From: CAISIP01 sp031396205
GTDB taxonomy: Bacteria > Pseudomonadota > Gammaproteobacteria > Burkholderiales > Burkholderiaceae_C
Direction: 5' to 3'
Length of the DNA: 64,000 nucleotides
Assembly (NCBI GenBank): GCA_031396205.1
Contig: JANNKH010000086.1
Coordinates: forward strand, 113,359-177,358
The notes beneath the pieces were generated by a model. That model was not told the origin of the DNA, searched no databases, and saw only the letters and a program-made list of their open reading frames with translations. Both the position numbers and the translations under genes were made by a program. This document shows, one piece after another, positions 1-8,384 of the stretch. Every line of letters starts with the position of its first letter. Within the stretch, counting starts at the first letter, position 1.

Positions 1-787
1 GTTCGATCCAGGCATAGGCCAGCGCCACCAGGCCGGTAAGCAGCGCCATGCACAGGGCCAGCACGCCGGCCTGGGCCAGCTTGAGTTCATGCGCCACCAG
101 CGTGTAGATTTCAACCTCCACCGTCGCATAGCGCTGCCCGCCGAGCACCAGCGCCAGGCCGAAGCCGGCGAAACAGTACAGGAAAACGAGGCACAGCGCG
201 GACGACAACCAGGGCACGATGGCCGGCCACTCGACGCGCCAGAACACGCGCCACGGGGTGGCTCCCAGGGTGCGCGCGGCGGCGACCCGGGCCGCGCTCA
301 CCTGGCCCAGGGCATCCACACCGGCGCGCACCACCACGCACAGATTGAAGAAAAGATTGCCATAAAGCAGCAACCAGGGCGTGTCCTGCAGGTCGATCCC
401 GAACCAGCCGCTGAGGGTGCCGCGTGGGCCCCATAACGCCAGCACCCCCATCGCCGCGACCAGCGTGGGCACGACGAACGGCAGCATCAGCAGACGCAGC
501 ACCAGGGCACGGCCCGCAAACGCGAACCGGGCCAGCACCCAGGCCACCGGCAACGCCAGCACCAGCGCTGCGACGCAGGTGACACCGGCCTGCAGGAAGG
601 ACCAGATGATGCGCCAGCGCAGATAGTCGTCGCGCCCCAGGTCGGCCACCATGGCCAGCGTGGCGCCGGACCGGGCCTCCACGCCGAGCCGCCACAGCGG
701 CGCCAGCATCACCAAGGCCAGGAAGGCCAGCGGCAGCGCCCCCAGCCACGCAGCGCGCTCGCCCCGACCGTTGCCGCGCCAGCGCAT
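1..787 (-). CDS. thiP: Thiamine ABC transporter permease ThiP, partial at window edge
   Basis: Inner-membrane channel subunit of the thiamine/TPP importer ThiBPQ. The frame opens with ATG at 787 and runs off the left edge, so about 262 residues of a family usually near 530 residues are present. Visible are a hydrophobic first segment (LGALPLAFLALVML), further membrane segments, and the cytoplasmic ATPase-docking loop (AARTLGATPWRVF, EAA type). An AGGTGG ribosome site lies 7 bases before the ATG and overlaps the thiB stop codon, so thiB and thiP should be co-translated. Assignment rests on the residue pattern and on linkage to thiB and a TPP riboswitch. An iron-type permease would look similar alone but would not fit the riboswitch. 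Confidence 0.93.
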   Translation of the reverse strand, partial: MRWRGNGRGERAAWLGALPLAFLALVMLAPLWRLGVEARSGATLAMVADLGRDDYLRWRIIWSFLQAGVTCVAALVLALPVAWVLARFAFAGRALVLRLLMLPFVVPTLVAAMGVLALWGPRGTLSGWFGIDLQDTPWLLLYGNLFFNLCVVVRAGVDALGQVSAARVAAARTLGATPWRVFWRVEWPAIVPWLSSALCLVFLYCFAGFGLALVLGGQRYATVEVEIYTLVAHELKLAQAGVLALCMALLTGLVALAYAWIE

Positions 788-798
788 GGCCAAGCCAC

Positions 799-1827
799 CT
801 ACTTCAGGACGGTCTTGGTCCAGCGATCAACCCAGTCGCCACCCTTTTGCGCCACCAGCTGCACGGCAGGGTCCTCGAACTGCGCAGGCTCGGGCGCGTG
901 ACGCAGCACGTCGGGACGCGGCGTGCCCGGTTCAGCGGCGAACATCCACATCGTGGTCTGCAGCGCCTCCTGCACCGGCCGCGAGCGCATGAATTCGATG
1001 AAGCGGCCTGCCCCCTCTCGTTGGGCGCCACCGCGCACCAGCGCCACACCTTCGACCTGGCGAAATACGCCCCCTTTGAGAAACAGGCTGGCGGTGGGAG
1101 GCTCGGTTATCTTTTCCTTGCTGTAGAACACCTCGGCGGCCGGACTGCTGGCATAGCTGACCACGATCGGGCGGCTGCCACCGTTTCGACTGAACTCGGT
1201 GTAATAGGCCTCGCTCCAGCCCTTGGCCACCTTCAGGCCATTGCCGCGCATGCGCGCCCACCAGTCGAAGGCACCCTGCTCTCCCAGCCCCGCGATCGTC
1301 GCTAGCAAGAACGCATAGCCTGGGCTCGATGTGGCCGGATTCTGCACCACCAGCAGATCGCGGTAGGCAGGTTGCGCCAGATCGTCCAGCGACCGGGGCA
1401 GGGCCAGGCCGCTCTTGGCGAACCAGGCCTTGTCGTAGTTCAGATTGACATAGCCATAGTCGACCGCGACCACCGGACCCTTGATGGGTGCTACTGATTG
1501 GCGCGCAGCCGCCGGCCCGGCGTAGGCGTCCAGCACGTTGGCTGCTTCAGCCTTGGAAATGAGGGCGTTGTCAACGCCAAATACGACGTCGGCAATCGGT
1601 TGTGCGCGGGTCAATATCAGCTTGTTGAGCATCTCGCCGGCGTCACCGCCCTTGATGATGGCCAGCTTGACGCCCGACTCGGACTCGAATTGCGCCAGCA
1701 TGGGTTTGGGCAGCGAGAACGAGCTGTGCACCAGCACCCGCAGTTCCTGCGCCGACGCGCCGGTGCTGGCCAGCGCCGCCGAGGCCACCACAGAGGCGGC
1801 CCAAATAGAAAAAATCCTTCGTTGCAT
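799..1827 (-). CDS. thiB: Thiamine ABC transporter substrate-binding protein ThiB
   Basis: Periplasmic thiamine/TPP-binding protein that feeds ThiP. The 342-residue product starts MQRRIFSIW and has a signal peptide ending near ASAQE, then the ThiB/extracellular-binding fold (LRVLVHSSFSLPKPML, VVFGVDNALIS, VDYGYVNLNYD). Start 1827 is preferred because AAAGGA stands 8 bases upstream; an in-frame ATG at 1836 is possible. Longer in-frame extensions run back into the riboswitch leader and are not coding. thiP follows after 11 bp, and the TPP riboswitch at 1901-1996 precedes the gene on the same strand, so expression should fall when TPP is abundant. Confidence 0.95.
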   Translation of the reverse strand: MQRRIFSIWAASVVASAALASTGASAQELRVLVHSSFSLPKPMLAQFESESGVKLAIIKGGDAGEMLNKLILTRAQPIADVVFGVDNALISKAEAANVLDAYAGPAAARQSVAPIKGPVVAVDYGYVNLNYDKAWFAKSGLALPRSLDDLAQPAYRDLLVVQNPATSSPGYAFLLATIAGLGEQGAFDWWARMRGNGLKVAKGWSEAYYTEFSRNGGSRPIVVSYASSPAAEVFYSKEKITEPPTASLFLKGGVFRQVEGVALVRGGAQREGAGRFIEFMRSRPVQEALQTTMWMFAAEPGTPRPDVLRHAPEPAQFEDPAVQLVAQKGGDWVDRWTKTVLK

Positions 1828-1900
1828 GCTGTCCATCCTTTCAATGCGCCATTGTTGGAGCGCATGAAAAGAAGGATCGCCACGAAGCGAAGGACCCATC

Positions 1901-1996
<96 letters not shown>

Positions 1997-2000
1997 CCCG

Positions 2001-2006
2001 ATTGTA
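2001..2006 (-). promoter_or_regulatory. Probable -10 element of the thiB promoter
   Basis: TACAAT on the minus strand ends 4 bases before the first base of the riboswitch P1 stem. Transcription would therefore begin almost exactly at the aptamer. No good -35 hexamer is seen 16-18 bases upstream. Confidence 0.5.
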
Positions 2007-2180
2007 GGCGATGGACCCAACGCCATGCAGCGCCGCGACACCGCGCCACAATAGCGCTCGGAGCGCAATACCTTCTCGTCCTTGGCCTGGCTGTCGTGCT
2101 GCTTGATCTCGGCGCGCAGCGTCACGACACCGCCGGGCGGTTTTCTGGCCACCCCCACCAGCCCGATCGCGCGTACCGGT

Positions 2181-3857
2181 TCAGGACCCCGGAGCAAGCC
2201 GCATCGCCCGCAGTTCCCCACGCTGGTGCAGCACCAGCGCCACGACCCGGCCATCGGCGTCGCGCTCGAATTGCAGCTGCGCATCGGGCGCGTCGTAGCG
2301 AAAGCGATCGGCCCGCTCCGCCAGGGGCAGCACCGGTTCCCACCCAAACGCGGTGGAGCGGATCATCAGTTGTCCGTCCTCGGAGCGCACATCAAATGCG
2401 ATCCCGTCGCCAGGGGCGTTGGCAACCGCATAACGACCGACAAATTGCTGTGCCTTGCCCGGGGGCAGGATCTGGCCGGCAGGCAAGGGATCGCGCGTCC
2501 GCTGCGCGGCCAACTGGGCTCCTGCCTGCTCCAGTGAAAGCCCGGTGACCAGACCACGTGCGTCGCGTTCGAACACGATCCGTGCCCCGCCGGCTGGTCG
2601 CGTGAACGTATCGCGGGCGACCGGCAGATAAGCACGAAAGATACCGCCGCGCGAGCGCACGAAAATCCTCTCCTCGTGTAGCGCGACGGTCAGCGACAAC
2701 TCCGCACCGGCCTGGTAGACGCCGGCCAGCGGCGCCAGCGATGCGGCGTCGACCGCGACGGTTTTGTCGCTGACCGGGTAGCGGGCCGCCCACCAGGGCT
2801 GCGCCATCTGCGACAGCGGCGCCTGGGCATTGCTGACCAGCGCCGCCAGCACCTCGCCGTTGTCGGGCGACAGCGCCAGCAGCGCGCGGTAACCACCGGT
2901 CAAGCCGCTGTGCGAATAGGTACGCCGCTGCGGCGGTCCATGGATGAAGATGGCATAGCCGATCTCGTGCCCCTGGTAGCGCCCCAGCGGCGTCAACAGG
3001 CGCTCGGCCGCCGGACCCAGCGGGCCATTGCGCCCGGCGAGAATCGCGCGGCCGAACCGGACCAGATCCTGTGCGCTGGAACGCAGGCCGCCGGCGCCGG
3101 AATACGCATCCATCAACCACGGCGCCGCCGGCGCCCGTCCGGCAAAGCCCGCCACCAGCCGATCGGCCTGGTCACCCAGGTGCTGGCGCGTATCGCGCAG
3201 ACCCAGCGGCACCACGATGCGCTCATGGACCAGCTCGGTCCAGGACTTGCCATAGTGCTCGGACAACAACTCACCCACGACAGCCAAGCCGTAATTGCTG
3301 TATGCGGACGTGCATGGCGCCGCCTGCGCGATGGTCTGCTTTTCCAATGCCGCCATCAGATCGACGCGATCGGCCTTGCGCAACTGGGCCACCACCGCAC
3401 GGCCATTGGCGACCCCGCCGAACTGGCGCGGCAGGCAGGCACTGTGCGTGATGAGCTGGCGCAGCGTGATGGCGGCCACCTGCGGCGACACAAACGCAAG
3501 CTTGCCGCGCAGCAACCGGCCCAGGGTGTCGTCCAGCGACAACTCGCCGCGCTCCACGGCCTGGGCCAGCAGCAGCCCGGTGAAGACCTTGCTTACCGAG
3601 CCGACTTCAAACAAGGGCGGCGCACCCTCGACCGCCATCGTTTCAACCGGATTGGCGTCGGAGCCGGGCAGACGCCGAATGACGGCATGTGCCATCTGCC
3701 CGTCGCGCCAATGGGCCACGCTGGCGCTGCCCGGGTCCGTTCCCAGCGCCACATGGGCCATGGCCAATGCCCCGTGGCCCGTCCCGCCGGACTGCGCACC
3801 CGCGCCCCAGGCCAGCGACAGGCCCAGCAACGCGAGTGCAACGGCGCGCCGCATCAT
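2181..3857 (-). CDS. Beta-lactamase-class-C-like serine hydrolase, secreted
   Basis: Serine beta-lactamase/D-alanyl-D-alanine carboxypeptidase-type hydrolase with a signal peptide (residues 1-22, hydrophobic, ending GAGAQ). The three class C signatures are present: S87-V-S-K90 nucleophile motif, Y186-S-N188, and H316-S-G318 as the KTG equivalent. After the catalytic domain (to about residue 370) comes a beta-rich C-terminal part ending RLAPGS. It is 558 residues, longer than plain AmpC. Start 3857 (MMRRAV) is chosen because it overlaps the upstream ammonia-lyase stop as ATGA, with AGGTG just upstream; 3854 is an alternative. The true substrate (peptide, ester or beta-lactam) cannot be read from the sequence. 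Confidence 0.9.
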   Translation of the reverse strand: MMRRAVALALLGLSLAWGAGAQSGGTGHGALAMAHVALGTDPGSASVAHWRDGQMAHAVIRRLPGSDANPVETMAVEGAPPLFEVGSVSKVFTGLLLAQAVERGELSLDDTLGRLLRGKLAFVSPQVAAITLRQLITHSACLPRQFGGVANGRAVVAQLRKADRVDLMAALEKQTIAQAAPCTSAYSNYGLAVVGELLSEHYGKSWTELVHERIVVPLGLRDTRQHLGDQADRLVAGFAGRAPAAPWLMDAYSGAGGLRSSAQDLVRFGRAILAGRNGPLGPAAERLLTPLGRYQGHEIGYAIFIHGPPQRRTYSHSGLTGGYRALLALSPDNGEVLAALVSNAQAPLSQMAQPWWAARYPVSDKTVAVDAASLAPLAGVYQAGAELSLTVALHEERIFVRSRGGIFRAYLPVARDTFTRPAGGARIVFERDARGLVTGLSLEQAGAQLAAQRTRDPLPAGQILPPGKAQQFVGRYAVANAPGDGIAFDVRSEDGQLMIRSTAFGWEPVLPLAERADRFRYDAPDAQLQFERDADGRVVALVLHQRGELRAMRLAPGS

Positions 3858-4819
3858 GACGCACCTACCAGCTGGCCGAAGCGCTGCAGATCTACATTGC
3901 CGCCGCTGACGATCACACCGACGCGCTTGCCTGCCAATGGCAGATCGCCCTGCATCACCGATGCGGCTGCCAGACACCCGGTGGGCTCGACGATGATCTT
4001 CATGCGTTCGGCGAAAAAGCGCATCGCATCGACCAGTTGCGCGTCGCTGACCGTGCGCACATCGTCCACATCGCGCCGGATGATGCCAAACGTCAGCTCA
4101 CCCAGCGACTGGGTCTGGGCACCGTCGGCGATGGTGCGCGGCGTGGCGATCTTCACGATGCTGCCGCTGCGCAACGATTGCTGGCCGTCATTGCCCGCCT
4201 CCGGCTCCACCCCGATCACCTTGCAGCCGGGCGACACGGCACGCGCGGCCAGAGCACATCCGCTGAGCAGGCCGCCGCCGCCCAGGCAGACGAACAGGTA
4301 GTCGAGCGCGCCGATCTCCTCGAACAACTCCTTGCCCGCCGTCCCCTGGCCCGCAATCACATCCGGATGGTCGAAGGGCGGAATCAGCGTCATGCTGCGT
4401 TCAAGGGCCAGTTCGCGCGCCAGCACCTCGCGGTCCTGCGCAAAACGGTCGAACAGCACGACTTCGGCGCCATAGCCGCGGGTGGCATCGATCTTGGCCT
4501 GCGGCGCATCGATCGGCATCAGGATCACCGCGCCAATGCCTTGCAGGCGCGCCGACAACGCGATCGCCTGGGCATGGTTGCCGCTGGAGAATGCCAGCAC
4601 GCCCGCGCGCCGCTGCGCCGGTTCAAAGCGCGCCAGCGCATTGAATGCGCCGCGAAACTTGAAGGCGCCCATGCGCTGGAAGTTCTCGCACTTGAAAAAC
4701 ACCTGCGCCCCCAGGCGCTGGTCCAGCGTGGACGAGCGCAACACCGGGGTCTGGTGGGCATGGCCGGCGATGCGCCCGGCGGCGGCAACTACATCCTCGA
4801 ACGTGGGCAACAAGGGCAT
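3854..4819 (-). CDS. PLP-dependent threonine/threo-3-hydroxyaspartate ammonia-lyase
   Basis: Fold-type II PLP enzyme of the serine/threonine dehydratase family that removes ammonia from a hydroxy-amino acid. K54 in GAFKFRGA is the Schiff-base lysine, SSGNHAQ binds the carboxylate, and GGGGLLSG binds the PLP phosphate. At 321 residues it has no C-terminal ACT domain, unlike biosynthetic IlvA. The short form is typical of catabolic threonine dehydratase, serine racemase and threo-3-hydroxy-L-aspartate ammonia-lyase; the last is the usual label for close relatives but is not proven here. Its stop overlaps the start of the serine hydrolase by four bases. Confidence 0.88.
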   Translation of the reverse strand: MPLLPTFEDVVAAAGRIAGHAHQTPVLRSSTLDQRLGAQVFFKCENFQRMGAFKFRGAFNALARFEPAQRRAGVLAFSSGNHAQAIALSARLQGIGAVILMPIDAPQAKIDATRGYGAEVVLFDRFAQDREVLARELALERSMTLIPPFDHPDVIAGQGTAGKELFEEIGALDYLFVCLGGGGLLSGCALAARAVSPGCKVIGVEPEAGNDGQQSLRSGSIVKIATPRTIADGAQTQSLGELTFGIIRRDVDDVRTVSDAQLVDAMRFFAERMKIIVEPTGCLAAASVMQGDLPLAGKRVGVIVSGGNVDLQRFGQLVGAS

Positions 4820-4925
4820 GGAATCGCTTTCTAGGGTGAATGGAAATTGACACAGGGGTATCGCACCTGCCGAACGAACAACCGGTGGAAATGCGCGACT
4901 GATCCGGGGCGCTGTCAGTGCTCAA

Positions 4926-4931
4926 TATACT
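4926..4931 (+). promoter_or_regulatory. Candidate -10 element for the FtsX-type permease
   Basis: TATACT ends five bases before the GTG at 4937. If used, transcription would start at or next to the GTG and give a leaderless mRNA. No convincing -35 is seen upstream, so this is tentative. Confidence 0.35.
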
Positions 4932-4936
4932 GGCTT

Positions 4937-7504
4937 GTGCTCGATTTGTTGAAGACATTCTCGTGGCAGGAGCTGCGCCACCATCCCTGGCGCAATGCGG
5001 CCGCCGTGCTGGCGGTCGCGTTGGGGGTGGCACTGGCGTTTTCGGTGTCGTTGATCAACCGTTCGGCGCTGAGCGAATTCGCGCAGGCGGTGCGCTCGGT
5101 CAACGGCCAGGCCGACCTGGAACTGCGCGGGGTGCAGGGCGCATTCGACGAACGCATCTTCGAACGGGTCGCAACCGATGCGCGGGTGGCGCTGGCCTCA
5201 CCCATTGTGGAATTGAACAGCCCAGTTGCGGGCGCCTCCGGCAAACTCGTCACTTTGCGGGTGGTCGGTGTAGATGCGCTGCGCATCATGCGGGTGGCGC
5301 CGGACATGGCGCCCCTGGTGGCGGCCAATGCCGGGCGACTGGCCTGGCTGGAACCGGACGCGCTGTTCCTCAATGCCGCTGCCAGCCGCGAGCTGGGACT
5401 GGCCAACGACAGCAGTCCCGTGCTGCAGTTGCGCGGCGCAGGCGGCTTGCGCGCGCTGCGGGTGGCGGGCAACGTCAGCGCCGCGGGCGCGCCGCTGGCG
5501 GTGATGGACATCGGCGCGGCGCAAGACTTGTTCGGCATGGTGGGACGCCTGTCGCGAGTCGACCTGCGGCTCGCGCCTGGTCAGGACCCTTTGGCGCTGG
5601 CGGCGGCCTGGCATGCCGATCCGCAGTGGCCGCCGGGCGTGCGGGCGGCACCCCCCGCCGATGCCGGCACGCGTGTCAGCAACCTGTCGCGCGCCTACCG
5701 GGTCAATCTGACCGTGCTGGCGCTGGTGGCCCTGTTCACCGGCGCCTTCCTGGTTTTTTCGGTGCTGGCGCTCGGCGTGGCCAAGCGCGCGCAACAGTTC
5801 GCGCTGCTCGGGGTGCTGGGTCTGACCGGGCGTGACCGGCTGCGCCTGGTACTGGCGGAGTCGCTGGTGCTCGGTGGCGTGGGCAGCCTGCTGGGCATTG
5901 CGCTGGGCACGCTGCTGGCCGTGCTGGCGTTGCACTGGCTGGGCGGTGATCTGGGCGGTGGCTATTTCCGCGGTGTCGCGCCCGCTTTGCATTGGGATGG
6001 CCTGACCGCGCTGGGATACGCCGCGCTGGGCATGGTTGCCGCCCTGGTCGGCGCCTGGTTGCCCGCGCGTGACGCGCAGCAGTTGCCGCCGGCACAGACA
6101 CTCAAGGGGCTTGGACTGCAGGCCCATGCACACGACCATCCCTGGCGCGCGCTGGCCCTGGTGCTGGCCTGCGCCGCACTGCTGTTGGTGCCGCCACTGT
6201 GGGGCATGGCCTTGGGGGCGTATCTGGCCATTGCCTTGCTGCTGGTGGGCGGCATCAGCGCCTTGCCGTCCCTGATCGCGGTGCTGACACGCCAACTCGC
6301 GCCTCAGCTGGCGGCCTGGCTGTTGCCCATGCTCGCGATCGAGCGCGCGCGTCGGGTGCGCGCCAGTGCCGCGGTGGCCGTCAGCGGCGTCGTGGCGGCG
6401 CTGAGCCTGGCCGTTGCGCTCACGGTCATGGTCGCCAGTTTCCGCACGTCGGTACAAGCCTGGCTCGATGTGGTGCTGCCAGCCGACCTGTATGTGCGCA
6501 GCTCGGCCTCCGGCGAGCGCGACACGGCGTTCTTCGAGCCGAGCCTGGTGGCCGCGGTGCGCCAGTTGCCGGGCGTGCTCGGTGTCACGAGCGTGCGCTC
6601 GCTGTCGCTGACACTGGAGTCCGGCCGCCCGCCGGTCCCGCTGCTGGCGCGTCCACTGGGCGAACCGGCACGCAATCTGGCGCTGGTGGGACCCATCGCA
6701 CCGGTGCCACCCGGCGCGGTGGCGATCTATGTGAGCGAGCCCATGGTGGCGCTGTATGGGGCCCAGGTCGGCAAGCCCTTCGAGCGGCTCGACGCGGTGT
6801 TTTCCGGCGCCTCCGGCGGCGCTGTGGCGGCGCAAAGCGGTCGCTTTGTCGTGGCCGGAGTATGGCGCGACTATGCCCGCCAGTTCGGTGCCATCGCGAT
6901 CGACCAGGGCGACTTCGAGCGACTCACCGGCGACCGCCGGGTGAACGACCTGGCCGTGTCATTGGCGCCCGGCGCAGACGCGGCGGCGGTGCAGGCCGGC
7001 GTGCGGGCGCTGGTGCAGGCGCTCCCCGGCGGCGCAGTGCCCGACATCGCCAGCGCCAGCGAGATCCGGGCTATTTCGCTGCGCATCTTTGACCGCAGCT
7101 TCGCGGTCACCTACTGGCTGCAGGCAGTAGCGATCGGCATCGGTCTGTTTGGCGTGGCCGCCAACTTCAGCGCCCAGGTGCTGGCCCGGCGCAAGGAGTT
7201 CGGGCTGCTGGTGCATTTGGGCGTCACGCCACGCCAGGTGCTGGTGCTGGTGGCACTGGAGGGCCTGGTGTGGACGCTGTTCGGTGCGCTGGCCGGGCTG
7301 CTGCTGGGGCTGGGCGTGAGTGTGATCCTGGTGCATGTGGTCAACCCGCAAAGTTTTCACTGGAGCATGGACCTGATGCTGCCCTGGGGCCAGCTGTTGG
7401 CTCTGTGCGCTGCAACCGTGGTGGCCGGCACCGTCACCGCATGGCTGGCCGGTCGCGCGGCGGCCGGCACCGACGTGGTGCTGGCGGTCAAGGACGACTG
7501 GTAG
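4937..7504 (+). CDS. FtsX/MacB-type ABC transporter permease, YbbP-like
   Basis: Large inner-membrane permease (855 residues from GTG at 4937) with duplicated FtsX domains: an N-terminal helix (AAAVLAVALGVALAFSVSLI), a periplasmic region, a central block of membrane segments around residues 265-500, a second periplasmic region, and three C-terminal helices (YWLQAVAIGIGLFGVAANF onward). This resembles YbbP/LolC-like permeases that pull lipids or lipoproteins from the membrane with a separate ATPase. No ATPase gene is next to it: upstream is the divergent ammonia-lyase, downstream a minus-strand stress gene. The GTG is preferred over an ATG at 4847 because the intervening 30 codons read as non-coding (Cys/Arg/Asn-rich). 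Confidence 0.88.
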   Translation: MLDLLKTFSWQELRHHPWRNAAAVLAVALGVALAFSVSLINRSALSEFAQAVRSVNGQADLELRGVQGAFDERIFERVATDARVALASPIVELNSPVAGASGKLVTLRVVGVDALRIMRVAPDMAPLVAANAGRLAWLEPDALFLNAAASRELGLANDSSPVLQLRGAGGLRALRVAGNVSAAGAPLAVMDIGAAQDLFGMVGRLSRVDLRLAPGQDPLALAAAWHADPQWPPGVRAAPPADAGTRVSNLSRAYRVNLTVLALVALFTGAFLVFSVLALGVAKRAQQFALLGVLGLTGRDRLRLVLAESLVLGGVGSLLGIALGTLLAVLALHWLGGDLGGGYFRGVAPALHWDGLTALGYAALGMVAALVGAWLPARDAQQLPPAQTLKGLGLQAHAHDHPWRALALVLACAALLLVPPLWGMALGAYLAIALLLVGGISALPSLIAVLTRQLAPQLAAWLLPMLAIERARRVRASAAVAVSGVVAALSLAVALTVMVASFRTSVQAWLDVVLPADLYVRSSASGERDTAFFEPSLVAAVRQLPGVLGVTSVRSLSLTLESGRPPVPLLARPLGEPARNLALVGPIAPVPPGAVAIYVSEPMVALYGAQVGKPFERLDAVFSGASGGAVAAQSGRFVVAGVWRDYARQFGAIAIDQGDFERLTGDRRVNDLAVSLAPGADAAAVQAGVRALVQALPGGAVPDIASASEIRAISLRIFDRSFAVTYWLQAVAIGIGLFGVAANFSAQVLARRKEFGLLVHLGVTPRQVLVLVALEGLVWTLFGALAGLLLGLGVSVILVHVVNPQSFHWSMDLMLPWGQLLALCAATVVAGTVTAWLAGRAAAGTDVVLAVKDDW

Positions 7505-7624
7505 GACAGGCCGCACGCATGTCCGAACGGCGCCGGCACTGCCAGCATGCGCCATCGGCAAATGGGCCACGCCCGGCTGCGGCCACGGCCGCACCACCGC
7601 CCGGGCCACAGGACCTGGAGCCGC

Positions 7625-8062
7625 TCAGTTGGTGATGGCCACCAACACGCTGCAATGAGCGTGCTCGATCAGCGTGCCCGAGCTAGAACCCCTCCACCAG
7701 CGCGCGGCCCAGCCATCGAGATGCTTGTGGCCAACGACGATCAGGTCGGCCTCGATCTTGGACGCGTAGTTGGTGATCTCGCTGATGGTCTCACCCACCA
7801 GCACCTCGCCATTGGCAGCAAAGCCGGACTTGGCCAGCACCTGCAGGCCCTGCTCCAGGACCTTCCTGTAGTTTTCCTTTTCGCGCTCGGTAATCTGCGG
7901 GTCGTAGAAGCCACCTTCGGCGCCGATGAAATCGATGTGGTGCGGCATGACCGCCACCAGTGTCAATGCGGCGCCGGTCCATTGCATCAGGTCCTTGCAC
8001 TCGAGCAGGGCATTTTGTCCGGCCTCGGAGCCGTCATAGGCCATCAGTATGCGTTTGTACAT
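7625..8062 (-). CDS. Universal stress protein, UspA family
   Basis: Single-domain cytoplasmic Usp protein of 145 residues, normal for the family. The N-terminal MYKRILMAYDGSE contributes an early strand and the adenine pocket aspartate. The C-terminal VVGHKHLDG...RGSSSGTLIEHAHCSVLV matches the ATP-binding form (G-x2-G-x9-G-S/T) in spacing, although the first glycine pair is replaced by H-K-H. GGAG precedes the ATG at suitable distance. It converges on the FtsX-type permease and is divergent from the export cluster, with no operon partner. The role is general stress survival; nothing here points to a specific signal. Confidence 0.9.
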   Translation of the reverse strand: MYKRILMAYDGSEAGQNALLECKDLMQWTGAALTLVAVMPHHIDFIGAEGGFYDPQITEREKENYRKVLEQGLQVLAKSGFAANGEVLVGETISEITNYASKIEADLIVVGHKHLDGWAARWWRGSSSGTLIEHAHCSVLVAITN

Positions 8063-8384
8063 GGTCCATCTCCATTCCTGTCGTGATTAATGGTATTTCT
8101 GCAACTGGATCAGCATAACGTTTCGGCGCGCCTGCGGCATCAGAACAAACCATAACAGTACCCGAACGATCACCGCGCCCGCAGCCAGCCCTGCGATCGA
8201 CTCCATGGCGGCACCGTAAAATTGCACTTTGCCCATGGCCACACCGGGCGTGGCGCCGCATGATCATCCAGCTGCTCGTTCCCACATCGCCGTGCATCGA
8301 TCCCGCCGTGCCGCGGTCGGGTCCCCGCATCCGAGACCGCACGCGCCGTATCGCGGGCCGCTCCCCGTGCGCCTGCCCCCTGAC
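8063..8384. other. Intergenic region between the uspA-like gene and the export cluster
   Basis: This 322-bp divergent gap must hold promoters for both sides. On the minus strand TATGCT is a possible -10 for the stress gene. On the plus strand ATG at 8235 opens an in-frame extension of the GAF-HlyD gene, but its residues (His/Pro/Arg-rich) look non-coding. No clear operator, riboswitch or RNA gene was found. Confidence 0.4.

Noticed and set aside
2007..2180. Open minus-strand frame between the riboswitch promoter and the serine hydrolase, with a protein-like stretch (VVTLRAEIKQHD)
   Set aside because: It has no start codon, no family I recognise, and its upstream part is only another frame of the hydrolase gene; at most a degraded remnant.
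5198..6835. 545-codon frame antisense to the FtsX-type permease
   Set aside because: Gln/Arg/His-rich shadow of a high-GC membrane protein gene.
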